Of a DNA stretch of 64,000 bases, positions 47,452 to 58,600 are shown one piece after another (the stretch's first letter is position 1; the number at the start of each line of letters is the position of its first letter). The position numbers and the translations under genes were made by a program. The notes beneath the pieces were generated by a model, which was not told the origin of the DNA, did no database searches, and saw only the letters and a program-made list of their open reading frames with translations. The stretch is from Chitinophagaceae bacterium (GTDB lineage Bacteria; Bacteroidota; Bacteroidia; Chitinophagales; Chitinophagaceae), in assembly GCA_004173355.1 (NCBI GenBank), contig SEAD01000001.1, positions 1 through 64,000 of the forward strand, written 5' to 3'.

Positions 47452-49681
47452 CAGGAAAATCGAGTGTGATCTCGGTGCCTTTTCCGGGTGCCGACAGGAT
47501 GCTGAGCTGTCCGTTCATCGCGGCGGCGCGGGATGCCATATTCTTCAAACCCCTCGACGACCTTGACTGTTCCGGATCAAATCCCTGGCCATTGTCGGTA
47601 ATGCGGAGACGGACACGGCCCCGCTCCAGGCCAAGAAACAACAACACATCCGTGGCGCCTGCATACTTGCTGATATTGTTGACCGCTTCCTTGAACACGA
47701 GGTAAAAATCGCGCCGCTGCTCCATCCCGATACTGCCACGCAACACCAGTTCCTCCACTTCAAAACGGGTGAGGATATTTTTTGGCTCGAGTGTATCCCG
47801 GACAAACTCCCGCATTCGCACCAGCATATTTTCCAGCCGGTCGTTTTGTGGTGCAATGGCCCATACAATATCACTCATGCCCTGCTGCATCTGTTCCGAC
47901 TGTTCGGTAATCTGCCGCAGCAGCAGGGAAGATTTCTGCTGGTCTTTCCCGAGGTTGTTGAACGATACCTGTGAAAGGATGCGTATGCTCGTGAGTGTGG
48001 ATCCTATTTCATCATGCAGGTCTTTGGCAATATTGTTCCGGACAGATAACAGGACCTGTTGTTGTTGTAGTTTTTTGCGCAGCTGGTAGCGGTTGAACAG
48101 GAAGCCCGCCACAACCAGCAGGAAGGCAATGCCCCCCAGGATCAGGTTGCGTTGTGTGCGCTGTACTCCCAGCCTGACAGCACTGATTTTCTTTTCCTGC
48201 TCGGCCAGTTGCAGCGCCTGCTGGTTGTTCCTTGCCAGCAGGAGTTGTTTATCGAGCTGCTCCTCCTGTTGCCGGATCCGGATATCGCGTAACTCCTGTT
48301 GCTTGGATAAAAGCCTGATCTCGGATTCTTTTTTTGCCGCCTCGAGCTTGTTACCTGCCAGTTCCGCCCCTTGCTTTTCCAGTGTGAGCTGCCTTAGCCG
48401 CTGCGCGGTTTCCAGCCGGAGAATTTCGTTATCCTTTTTCTCTGTTTCATATTTTGTCTGCAGCTCAGCGATATCGGTAGCTGTATTTTCACTGATCACA
48501 CTGTCTCTGTAGCTGTAAAAGTTTTTCAGGCTGGCGAGCGCTTTTTCGTAATCTTTCCGACGGGTATACGCTGTGGCTTTTGCGCCATGGATATCCCGTA
48601 ATACTAATTTGTCGGTAAGGCGTTCGGCGATTTCCGTTGCCTCCCTGAAACCCGCTTCCATGGCGGCACTGTCACCCAGGTCGGCATGCATCTGCGCCGC
48701 CCAGCGGGTCTTGATGGCTAGTGCGCGCTCATCTTTCATCTCGCGGCAGATACCAATTGCCCTGAGTATACTTTCGAGTGCCAGCCGCTTGTTGGCGTCC
48801 CGGTTGCCCTTACCTGCCTTCATATCATAAAACAGCGACATGTTGGTAAAGGACTGCGCCAGCATTGAAGGGAGCCGGTTCTTCTCCGCCGCCGTGGTTG
48901 CTTTCTGCTGGTACCAGAGAGCTGAATCGAGATTTACCGCCGCAAAAAGGGTGGCAAGGTTGCCATAGGAATTGGCCAGCGCATCGGGATTGCCCCCATC
49001 TTCTTTCAATTCAATCGCCATCCTTGTGTACCGGATCGCTTCTGCACGGTTGCCCATATTATAATACACGGTGCCGAGATTACCCATTACTGTGGCCGCA
49101 CCCTGCCGGTCGCCCAGTTGTTCATGCACACGGAGGGAACGCAGGAACCAGTCTGCCTGCCCCTTCAGATCGCCCCTTTGCCCGTACAGGTAGCCGAGGT
49201 CATTATAGACCTGTCCCTTGTGGCCCGAAGAAATTTTATCAAAATTGAAATCCAGCGCATCGTGGTAATACTTCTCTGCCTGGTCTAGCTGGCTATCGTA
49301 CATCAGCACCTGCCCCTTCTGGTAATAACCCAGCGCCAGCAGGAAGGAGTCTTTCAGCTGCCTGGCTGTAACGAGGCCCTGCTCGATTAAGGGCATCAAA
49401 CTGTCCGACCGGTCCTGTTTTATATACACTGCCGCAATCTTGAATTTCGCCAGCGCAATTGCCCGGGGAAGGTGCCGGCTGGAACCCAGTGCCAGCGCCT
49501 CTTTACACAGCCTCAATGTAACGTCGAGTGAACCGAGCAGGAATTCGTCATCGGCTTCGTCGAGCAGTTGCTCCACCCGTAACGAATCTGCACGGCGGCT
49601 GCCCTGCTGGGCAGGAACAGACTGTGCCTGTCCCAGCAGGGTACAGAGAAGTAAGCAGTATGGGAGGATAACCCGTTGCAT
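47444..49681 (-). CDS. TPR-containing sensor histidine kinase (HisKA_3/NarX type)
   Basis: Signal peptide, TPRs, coiled coil, IAKDLHDEIGSTLTSI, NNISKYAGAT, DNGQGFD. Confidence 0.95.
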   Translation of the reverse strand: MQRVILPYCLLLCTLLGQAQSVPAQQGSRRADSLRVEQLLDEADDEFLLGSLDVTLRLCKEALALGSSRHLPRAIALAKFKIAAVYIKQDRSDSLMPLIEQGLVTARQLKDSFLLALGYYQKGQVLMYDSQLDQAEKYYHDALDFNFDKISSGHKGQVYNDLGYLYGQRGDLKGQADWFLRSLRVHEQLGDRQGAATVMGNLGTVYYNMGNRAEAIRYTRMAIELKEDGGNPDALANSYGNLATLFAAVNLDSALWYQQKATTAAEKNRLPSMLAQSFTNMSLFYDMKAGKGNRDANKRLALESILRAIGICREMKDERALAIKTRWAAQMHADLGDSAAMEAGFREATEIAERLTDKLVLRDIHGAKATAYTRRKDYEKALASLKNFYSYRDSVISENTATDIAELQTKYETEKKDNEILRLETAQRLRQLTLEKQGAELAGNKLEAAKKESEIRLLSKQQELRDIRIRQQEEQLDKQLLLARNNQQALQLAEQEKKISAVRLGVQRTQRNLILGGIAFLLVVAGFLFNRYQLRKKLQQQQVLLSVRNNIAKDLHDEIGSTLTSIRILSQVSFNNLGKDQQKSSLLLRQITEQSEQMQQGMSDIVWAIAPQNDRLENMLVRMREFVRDTLEPKNILTRFEVEELVLRGSIGMEQRRDFYLVFKEAVNNISKYAGATDVLLFLGLERGRVRLRITDNGQGFDPEQSRSSRGLKNMASRAAAMNGQLSILSAPGKGTEITLDFPAT

Positions 49682-49788
49682 GGTGAAATGGCCTCGTAAA
49701 AATTACAACTTCCCGCCGGAATAGCTGAAATAGATTTGAAAGCTGCCGTCCCGCAGTCTTAACTTAGGGGCAAATCAAACTTCCGGGT

Positions 49789-50898
49789 ATGAAAGTATTC
49801 CTCCTCTCCTGCCTGCTCGCATTCAGTATAACGGTGGCACAGGCACAGCAGCCGAAAGACCCGCGCGTGATCGCTTACTTCGCGGGTAATATCAGCCAGC
49901 TGGACAGTTTTGATGTAACTAAACTGACACATATTATTTTCTGTTTCGGGCATCTGAATGGCAACCAGTACCGGGTCGACAATGCGAAGGATACGGCCAT
50001 CATCCGCAAAATGGTGACCTTAAAAAAAATCAATCCTGCATTAAAAGTCATCCTGTCACTGGGTGGCTGGGGTGGATGTGAAACCTGCTCCTTTGCTTTC
50101 TCCACACCCGAAGGGCGCCAGGAATTTGCATCGGAATTCAAAAAACTGAATGATTATTTCGGGACCGACGGACTGGACCTCGACTGGGAATACCCTACGA
50201 TCCGCCTCGATAATGACATCGATAAAAACCCGGTGCACCAGGCCGGACCGGCGGACCGCGACAACTTTACCGATCTCGCGCGACGGATCCGTCGGGAGCT
50301 CGGACCAGTACACGAACTCAGTTTCGCCGCAGGCGGTTTTGATACCTATCTGACAGGCTCGGTTGACTGGGCAGCAGTGATGCCGGAAATTAATTACGTG
50401 AACCTGATGAGTTATGATATCATCAATGGCTATTCCACTGAAACAGGCCACCATACGGCATTATATTCAACACCCAAACAGAAGGAATCGACAGATAACG
50501 CCGTCAGCTACCTGCTGAAAATCGGGGTTGATCCGAAAAAGATCATCATCGGTGCTGCGTTCTATGCCCGGGTATGGGAGAATGTGCCGGGGAAAGACAA
50601 CGGACTTTACCAGAAAGGAAAATTCAAGGAAGGGTTCAGCTTTTCCAGCTTCCCCCAAAAACTCAACGCCGCAGCCGGTTTCGAAACCTATTGGGATGAT
50701 ACAGCCAAAGCACCCTGGTCGTATAACAAAAAGAAAAAACTTTTTGCAACCTATGACGATAAACGTTCGATCCGGGAAAAGACAAACTACGTGATCAGCA
50801 AGGGCCTTGGCGGGATTATGTTCTGGGAACTGAGCAATGATCTTTACAAGGATGGTTTGGTTGACATCATCATCGAAACGATCCGCGCAAAAAAATAA
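49789..50898 (+). CDS. Glycoside hydrolase family 18 (chitinase-like)
   Basis: LKVILSLGGWGGC, FGTDGLDLDWEYP (DxxDxDxE), GGIMFWELSND. Confidence 0.95.
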   Translation: MKVFLLSCLLAFSITVAQAQQPKDPRVIAYFAGNISQLDSFDVTKLTHIIFCFGHLNGNQYRVDNAKDTAIIRKMVTLKKINPALKVILSLGGWGGCETCSFAFSTPEGRQEFASEFKKLNDYFGTDGLDLDWEYPTIRLDNDIDKNPVHQAGPADRDNFTDLARRIRRELGPVHELSFAAGGFDTYLTGSVDWAAVMPEINYVNLMSYDIINGYSTETGHHTALYSTPKQKESTDNAVSYLLKIGVDPKKIIIGAAFYARVWENVPGKDNGLYQKGKFKEGFSFSSFPQKLNAAAGFETYWDDTAKAPWSYNKKKKLFATYDDKRSIREKTNYVISKGLGGIMFWELSNDLYKDGLVDIIIETIRAKK

Positions 50899-50945
50899 CA
50901 CTGATCAAAGGAACCGCTGGAAAGCCATCGGGATAAACAAAGGCA

Positions 50946-52265
50946 ATGGAAAACTATAGTATCGTCATTTTCATCCTTGCGCTTATGATCGGGCTTTCGG
51001 CGATGGCCGGGAAGATCCGGGTCCCCTATCCGATCCTGCTGATCACTGCCGGAATTGCTGTGGGGTTCATCCCCGAGATGCCGCAGTTTGAAATCAATTC
51101 GGAAGTGGTGTTCCTTATCTTCCTTCCCCCCTTGCTATATGATGCGGCATTCAATATTGACTATAAAACTTTCCGGACACAGATCAACACAATCAGTGGC
51201 CTGGCCATCGGGCTGGTATTCCTGACCACCGTTGCCATTGCTGCGGTTGCGCATTATTGTATCCCCGGGATGGACTGGCCGCTTGCATTCGTATTGGGGG
51301 CAATTTTATCAGCAACGGATGCGGTGGCGGCAATCGGCATTACCAAGGGCCTTGGACTCTCCCACAAAACCACTACGATCCTTGAAGGGGAAAGCCTGAT
51401 CAATGATGCATCGGCACTGGTTGCCTACCGTTTTGCCGTGGCGGCGGTCACGGGCGTGAGCTTTGCTTTTTTCAAGGCTTCCCTCCAATTCCTCGGATTG
51501 ATGGCGGGTGGCGTGCTGGTCGGTTTTGTGATGGGAAAATTGCTTGCCTTCATCCTGCAGCGTGTTAAAAAGGATGCGATGGTAACCATCAGCTTTATGC
51601 TGCTTATGCCATTCGTGACCTACCGGCTTGCAGAGGAATTGCATTTATCCGGAGTGATAGCCGTGGTGATGCTGGGGCTGGTGATTTCGCAATTCAGTAC
51701 ACGCGTGTTCCCGGAGGAACTCAAACGCCAGTCAAGGTCGATCTGGGATATCATCATCTTCCTGCTCAACGGACTTATTTTTATCCTGATCGGATTACAG
51801 TTTCCCTATGTACTCGCGCATATCGGCCGGGACCAGGTGCTGCCCTATCTTGGTTATGCCTTGCTCATCACTGTAGTGGCACTACTTGTCAGGATGTTCC
51901 GGGTATTCGGACAACGGACCAACCTGCAGAAAGGATTCGCCCGTCTCAGTAATTCCGCTGCCACCGGCCGGGGAAAAGGTAAACGACGGATGCGGATCAC
52001 CGAGGAAGAATTACTGGATCTTGAAACCAGCATCATCATCAGCTGGTCGGGGATGCGGGGTATTGTATCACTGGCCATCGCGATCGGTTTGCCTGCTACG
52101 CTGGATAATGGACTTGAATTCCCTATGCGGAATGATATTATCTTTATTTCAGTGGCGGTGGTATTGTTTACCTTGCTCGGACAGGGACTGACCCTGCCCT
52201 GGCTGGTAAAAAAACTGAAAAACAAACGCATCGGGCCGGTGGAAACCATCGGCAGCCACAGTTGA
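50946..52265 (+). CDS. Na+/H+ antiporter (CPA1 family)
   Basis: PPLLYDAAFNIDYKTFR, GAILSATDAVAAIGITKGLGL, EGESLINDASALVAYR, SWSGMRGIVSLAIA. Confidence 0.96.
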   Translation: MENYSIVIFILALMIGLSAMAGKIRVPYPILLITAGIAVGFIPEMPQFEINSEVVFLIFLPPLLYDAAFNIDYKTFRTQINTISGLAIGLVFLTTVAIAAVAHYCIPGMDWPLAFVLGAILSATDAVAAIGITKGLGLSHKTTTILEGESLINDASALVAYRFAVAAVTGVSFAFFKASLQFLGLMAGGVLVGFVMGKLLAFILQRVKKDAMVTISFMLLMPFVTYRLAEELHLSGVIAVVMLGLVISQFSTRVFPEELKRQSRSIWDIIIFLLNGLIFILIGLQFPYVLAHIGRDQVLPYLGYALLITVVALLVRMFRVFGQRTNLQKGFARLSNSAATGRGKGKRRMRITEEELLDLETSIIISWSGMRGIVSLAIAIGLPATLDNGLEFPMRNDIIFISVAVVLFTLLGQGLTLPWLVKKLKNKRIGPVETIGSHS

Positions 52266-52359
52266 CCTGCCTCGCACAAACCTTCCATTGAAAATACCGG
52301 AATGCAGGCAGTTGCCGGTCCGGGAAAGCCGGTTAGATTTACCTGTTAAAATTTTACGG

Positions 52360-54396
52360 ATGTTCCACCCCAAGCCCGTTCCCATCAGGGTTATCTTACT
52401 TGCCATTATAACCTGCTGCAGCAGCCTGCTGCCCGCGCAGAAAGTCAATACCGACAGCCTGCGCCGCATCATCAGCAGCCAGCTGCCCGACACCCAGCGC
52501 ATCGATGCCATGCTCTCCCTTGCCGCTTACCAGGTCAAACATGAACGCGATGACTCCGGCGGGTTGCGCCTGCTGCGTGATGCAAGGGACCGGTCAGTCA
52601 GGGCCGGTTATCCCGCAGGACAGGTACAGGCACTACTGACCATGGGCAATTACCATCGGGAGAAAAACCAATGGACACCTGCGCTGGAATCCTACCAGGA
52701 AATGGTCCGCGCGGCAGCTACGGTAAAATGGGACAGCCTGCGTTACCGCGCGATCATGATGGCTTATAATAATCTAGGAGGCATCTATAATTTCAACGGC
52801 GATTACAACAACTCGCTGGCCAACCGCATGAAATCACTGGAAATTGCCGAACGGTACACTCCGGACAACTACCAGAACCTTGGTGTCATTTACCTCAACA
52901 TTGCCAGCGATTACAGGCAACTGAAGATCCCAATAAAGGCATTGGAATACCTGGGGAAAACGACGGGTTTCTTTGATAAACTGTCTGACCGGCTGAAGAT
53001 GGAGTACTATTATGAGTACTACGAAAATTATCTCGCCGCCGACAGTACCGCTGATGCGGAACTGGTGCTGGGCAAACTGGAAAAGGGTCTTGCCGAATAC
53101 AGCCTGAGCCCCTTCCAGCAAAAAGACTACGCACTCATGATCACCCGACTCAGAGGCAATTTTGCCATCAGTCACGGAAAAGATTATACCAGCGGGATAA
53201 CCCTGTATGAAAAAGCGCTGGGGCTTGCCCGCGCGCTGGAAGACCGCGCCGAGATCAGTTCGGCATTGCAGCAGCTCGGCGCCGCATGGATCAGCAATGG
53301 CAACCCGGCAAAAGCGATCCCCATCCTGCGCCAGGCCTACGATTCAAGCCTGGCGGGCAAACAGCTCAACCTGCAACTGAAAACTGCAACCGGGCTGGGT
53401 GAAGCTTACCGGGCAACTGGTAATGAGGGGGAGGCCAACCGGTTTTTATCCGAAGCCATCCGTCTGCAGTCAACAATTTATGACGATGAAAAAACGAAGG
53501 AACTCAATTTCCTGGAGGCCATTTACCAGGGTGAAAAAAGGGAAAAGGAAATCACCGCACTGAAACTTTCCGGTGCGGAAAAAGAATTATCGATTGTAAA
53601 ACGAAACCGGATGCTTATAACGGGTGGGGCCGTTGCCCTGGCCATCGTGCTGTTATTGCTGCTGCTGTACCGCAACAGCCGCCAGAAAAGTGCCATCGCC
53701 GAAAAGGAACAACAGGTGCAGGCCGAACAGATCCGTTTCCTCGAACGCCAGCAGCAGGTGGTATCGCTGCAATCAATGATCAACGGGCAGGAGACGGAAC
53801 GGACAAGGATGGCGCGCGACCTGCATGATGGCCTTGGAGGTTTGTTCTCCACCATCCGCATGCATTTCAGTACACTGCAGCACGAACATCCTGACCTGAA
53901 AACATATCCCCTGTTCAACAGCAGTTATTCCATGGTCAATACTGCAGCCGAGGAGGTACGCCGGATCGCGCACAATATGATGCCCGAGGTATTGATCCGG
54001 ATCGGGCTGGTGCCGGCAGTACAGGAGCTGTGCAACAGTATCAGCGCAGGCAAACTGCTTACGGTGACAATGCAATCATATGGGATGGACAATCGCATGG
54101 GCTCCGGTACGGAGATCATGCTGTACCGCATCATCCAGGAGCTGCTGAATAATATTATCAAACATGCCCATGCCACGGAAGCGCTGATCCAGTTCAACCG
54201 CGAAGGGAACCAGCTCAACCTGACGGTGGAGGACAATGGCCGCGGGTTTGACACACTCGATACCGGCACGCAGAAACAGGCGGGTCTCGACTCCGTCAAA
54301 AGCCGCGTGAATTATCTCAACGGTACGCTTTCGATTGATTCGGAAAAAGAGGTCGGCACCACCGTGATGATGCTTTTCCTCGTAAATGACCAATAA
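52360..54396 (+). CDS. TPR-containing sensor histidine kinase (HisKA_3 type)
   Basis: MFHPKPVPIRVILLAIITCCSSLLPAQ start chosen; RMARDLHDGLGGLFSTI, NNIIKHAHATEA, DNGRGFD. Confidence 0.94.
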   Translation: MFHPKPVPIRVILLAIITCCSSLLPAQKVNTDSLRRIISSQLPDTQRIDAMLSLAAYQVKHERDDSGGLRLLRDARDRSVRAGYPAGQVQALLTMGNYHREKNQWTPALESYQEMVRAAATVKWDSLRYRAIMMAYNNLGGIYNFNGDYNNSLANRMKSLEIAERYTPDNYQNLGVIYLNIASDYRQLKIPIKALEYLGKTTGFFDKLSDRLKMEYYYEYYENYLAADSTADAELVLGKLEKGLAEYSLSPFQQKDYALMITRLRGNFAISHGKDYTSGITLYEKALGLARALEDRAEISSALQQLGAAWISNGNPAKAIPILRQAYDSSLAGKQLNLQLKTATGLGEAYRATGNEGEANRFLSEAIRLQSTIYDDEKTKELNFLEAIYQGEKREKEITALKLSGAEKELSIVKRNRMLITGGAVALAIVLLLLLLYRNSRQKSAIAEKEQQVQAEQIRFLERQQQVVSLQSMINGQETERTRMARDLHDGLGGLFSTIRMHFSTLQHEHPDLKTYPLFNSSYSMVNTAAEEVRRIAHNMMPEVLIRIGLVPAVQELCNSISAGKLLTVTMQSYGMDNRMGSGTEIMLYRIIQELLNNIIKHAHATEALIQFNREGNQLNLTVEDNGRGFDTLDTGTQKQAGLDSVKSRVNYLNGTLSIDSEKEVGTTVMMLFLVNDQ

Positions 54397-54420
54397 CATT
54401 CGTATTTTCATTTTATCCAG

Positions 54421-55053
54421 ATGATAACGGTTTTAATTATAGATGACCATCCACTTGTGGCCAACGGCATAGCCACCATGATCCGCGATGTGGATCACCT
54501 GCAGGTAATCGGCAGCTGCAAGACGGCCGCCGCGGCACTTGAGCTTCTTGCCACCCAGACACCCTCGGTGATCCTGCTGGATATCAGCCTGCCGGATATT
54601 GATGGACTCGAGCTTTGCAGCCGGATCCGGAAAACAAACAAGGAAAGCCGGATCGTTGGCCTGACTTCCACCAATGAAGCCGGCATCATTTCCCAATTGC
54701 TTACCCGCGGTGGGAATGGGTACCTGCTCAAGAATATGGAGCGGGAGGAACTGCTGCAGGCAATCGATACGGTGATGGATGATAAAATATTCCTGAGCCG
54801 AGCCGCCAATGAGAAATTGCTGGAACAATACCGGTCTGCCTCCGAAGCCATGACCAGCTCGCCCGTGCTCACCCGCCGGGAAAAGGAAATACTGCAGTTG
54901 CTGCATGAGGGACTGAATGGCCCGCAGATTGCGGCAAAATTGTTTATCAGTCATTATACCGTGGAGACACACAGGAAGAACCTGATGCAGAAACTGAATG
55001 CCAGCACCACACAGGCACTGCTGAAGACTGCGAAAGAGAACAGGTTTATCTGA
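54421..55053 (+). CDS. NarL/LuxR-family response regulator
   Basis: VILLDISLPDIDGLEL; LTRREKEILQLLHEGLNGPQIAAKLFISHYTVETHRKNLMQKL. Confidence 0.96.
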   Translation: MITVLIIDDHPLVANGIATMIRDVDHLQVIGSCKTAAAALELLATQTPSVILLDISLPDIDGLELCSRIRKTNKESRIVGLTSTNEAGIISQLLTRGGNGYLLKNMEREELLQAIDTVMDDKIFLSRAANEKLLEQYRSASEAMTSSPVLTRREKEILQLLHEGLNGPQIAAKLFISHYTVETHRKNLMQKLNASTTQALLKTAKENRFI

Positions 55054-55142
55054 TACTTGCAGCACACCTCGAGAAGGATAGCTGGAAGTTTGCCTCCGAG
55101 GATTGACGAAAATTGATTTGCAGTCCATATATTCATGCAAAA

Positions 55143-55601
55143 ATGAATTTACCTGATATCTTCACTGCCGAGGTTGCAGAAACCATCATCAGCCGGATTG
55201 ACAAAATCAACCCGGATACAAAACCATTGTGGGGAAAGATGAATGCCTCCCAGGTACTGGCCCACCTGAACGTAGCATACGACTCCACATTTACCGATAT
55301 ACATCCCACCCCGAACTTTATCCAGCGATTATTTATAAAAGCCTTTGCCGCCTCAATGGTTGTCGGCAACAAGCCCTATCCGAAGAATGGCCCTACGGCA
55401 CCGTGGTTTAAAATTACCGGCGACCGTGATTTTGAAGCGGAGAAAAAGAAACTCCTGGCTTATATCCGGTCGACCGCAGCAAAAGGCGAAGCGTGGTTTG
55501 AAGGAAAGAAAAACAAAAGTTTCGGGGTACTGACCGCCAACCAGTGGAATACTATGTTTTATAAACACCTCGAACACCATCTCACGCAATTCGGAGTGTA
55601 A
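55143..55601 (+). CDS. DUF1569-like protein (DinB-type)
   Basis: KPLWGKMNASQVLAHLNVAYD ... NQWNTMFYKHLEHHLTQFGV. Confidence 0.85.
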   Translation: MNLPDIFTAEVAETIISRIDKINPDTKPLWGKMNASQVLAHLNVAYDSTFTDIHPTPNFIQRLFIKAFAASMVVGNKPYPKNGPTAPWFKITGDRDFEAEKKKLLAYIRSTAAKGEAWFEGKKNKSFGVLTANQWNTMFYKHLEHHLTQFGV

Positions 55602-55604
55602 CCA

Positions 55605-58600
55605 TTACCTGACGAGCAGGATCGTTCCGGATTTCTTCAGCGGTTTTCCCGTCACATCCTTATAGGTGATCAGGTATACATACACTCCGGCTGCCTGTGG
55701 CACGGAGGCCACCCTTCCATCCCAGCCCCTGTGCCGGTCACGGGTATCAAAAAGTTTCTGTCCCCAGCGGTTGAACACCTGCAGCTGGTAATCCTTCAAC
55801 GGTGCGGGTACCATCGGGGTGAAGATCTCGTTCATGCCATCACTGTTGGGACTGAATGCATCCGGCACCTGGATCTCCAGGCAGTTGGTAAAAAAATACG
55901 CCTCACTGGAATCCTTGCCGGTACAGCCATTGCGGTCAATCACCGTCAGGAAATAGGTGCCGGTCTCCGTGACGTTGATAGATTCAGTAGTTGCTCCCGT
56001 ACTCCAGTTGTAGGAGTTAAATCCTTTCACACCAAGCTGGATGATATTGCCTTTACACATACTATCCATCGGAGGCAGGAAATTTTTTGGCAGGCCGAAT
56101 ATTTTTGTAAGCCGCATCGTATCCGAATTGCGGCAACCATTGTTGTCCATCACTTCCACCCAATAGGTGCCGAGACTTCCGGTGGCATATGTCGGAGTGG
56201 TGGCTGCATTGAACCAGGTATACCCGGTAAAACTTCCCGGGTTCAGAAGCAGCGCACTTCCGATACATACACCGCGGTCGGGACCGAGATCCGGTTTCGG
56301 CAATGGATGCACGGTCAGGTTATATACCAGGATGGAATCACATCCCAGCCAGGTTGCCAGCGTATCACGATATATGCCCGAACTGGTCCGGTTGGCACCC
56401 GCCGCGAAATAGGACTGGCCCTCACAGATCTCGGGATAAAAATTGGTGTACTTCACGGGGTTCACGGTGAGCATCAGTGTGCGGGTACTGTCGCACCCGT
56501 TCGCGGCGGGGAACACATCCACATACGTACCGCTGGTAGCATGCCCGCCATATACCTCCCCTTCGCAGAGTGTGACGGCGATGCTGGTAAAAGACCGTGG
56601 TTTCACCAGCAGGTCAAGGGTTACTGTGCTGTCGCACCCCAGTGATGAGATATAATGATCCACATAGATCCCTGTACTGGTATGGCCGGCATAGGTCTGT
56701 CCGTCACAAATCGCCATACCCATACTGATATTGTATGTCGGTGTTACCGTGAGATTGAGTGTCCGTATACTATCGCATCCATTGAAAAAGCTCGCAAAAG
56801 TGTCGACATACACACCGGTGGTGGTATGGCCCGAATAGTTGAGACCCTGGCAGATTTTCGCAGACACGGTAGTCCGGGGCGGGGCGAAGGACGCAAAATT
56901 ATTATGGTAATTAGTTTCCAACAATGGAGTATTCGGAAGCAAAATTGGCATCGGCGTACCTGCATCATTGAATACAACAAAAAGCTTCGGCAGTCCATAG
57001 TAACTCACATTTACCGTATATGAAAAACACATGTAGCAGTTGCCACCCGGCACAGCCGAAGGCAGCAGGTAAGTGCTCAGTAGAGTAGCGCCTGGCAGCC
57101 GCGGGTCGTTATTGTAAAAACTCACCGGGGTATTTTTCGGGAGCGACGCATATCCATAGTCGGCAACACAGAAATCAACTTTTACCTGATTGCCCGATGA
57201 GCAGCGGATGGCCACGTCGAAGATGCCGGCATCTGCGGTAGGATCCGCAACCGGCACGGTGTAAAAGGACGTGGTGTCCGAACAGCTTCCGTTGGTACTG
57301 ACCAGCCGGACCTGGTAGTTGCCGGGTGTCGGGAAAACATAATTCAGGTTGGGCGAGGTAGCCACAACTGTTTCGGTCATTCCCACATTATTACTAACCA
57401 GCCACTGGTATGAAACGGCATTTACCGAAGTATTGGTAAAGAGGATGCTGTCGGTATACACACCCAGTTTAGATGCGATTGCTTTTTTATTGGTATAAAA
57501 ACGGGCGGTTACGCCGCAGTTGACAATTACATAGTCAGTGTAGCTCGAAAAGCAGGTGGGATCAGCATTCCACGCCTTCAGTGTGACCTTGTATTTCCCG
57601 GGCAGGGTGAATGCGGATCCGATCGTGCTGAGATTACCATGCGACACCCCATCGATAAACCATTCGATATTGGCCGCGCCGGTGCTGGTGTTCACAAAAT
57701 TGATCACGGTGCCGGGCAGCGGGTATGGATCACTACGCGTGAATGCGGCAGTGATGGGTTCGGTGCAGGGTTTGGTACACTGGCTGACCAGCAGTCCCGG
57801 TCGCTGCGTCAGTACGGCGGCATGCATCCGGTCTGCCTGTCCCTGGGTAAATTCGTTACCACAGGCATTGTTTCCATAGTCCATGAAATTGGAAATCTGG
57901 TCGGGCACATCCGATGTAAAGAAACCATTGGAGAATGCTGACAGCGTATCCGTATCACAGGAATTTTCCGGCGATGCACAGGATGGGGATGGTTTTACGC
58001 TGAAATCGGGAGGGGTATCACAAACGCGGTCGCCGTTGGTTGTGCAGTCGAAGTTACTGCAGCCACCTTCGAATGTGTGGTAGAGTCCAAGGTAATGTCC
58101 CATCTCATGCGCCATCAGTGTACCCCAGGCCGTAGCCACGATACCATCCAGCGGACCACCATTAGGTGGCAGGGTAGCATAACCTCCTACCCCCAGCCGG
58201 TACCAGGTACCGCAACTGAAGTTGGCATATGCTTCCGCATTGATGCTAGTGATAAACCAGATATTAATATAGTGTGCCGGATCCCATTGTATGAGGTTTT
58301 TGAGCCGGGCATCTTCATTGTCCATGTTGAGATTGTTCCCGTAGAAGGAAGTGGTACGCGTGATACCAGTTGTGTTGCCTCCCTCCGGGTCACGCTGGGC
58401 GAGACAGAAACTGATTTTTGTATCTGCACCCGCGCTGGCAGAATAAATGCCGGATTTGCTGAAGGCATCGTTCAGGTCGCTGATTCCTGCGATCACCTGT
58501 GCATCGGTAATGCTGAGGGGATTGTTGTTGACGATATGCACCACAACGGGAAGCACAACCGGGGTGTTGGCCGACTTACCCGTGGCCGAGCGGATGGCAG

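Noticed and set aside
55731-56645. 304-aa plus-strand ORF
   Set aside because: Antisense to the M43 protease/gliding CTD gene
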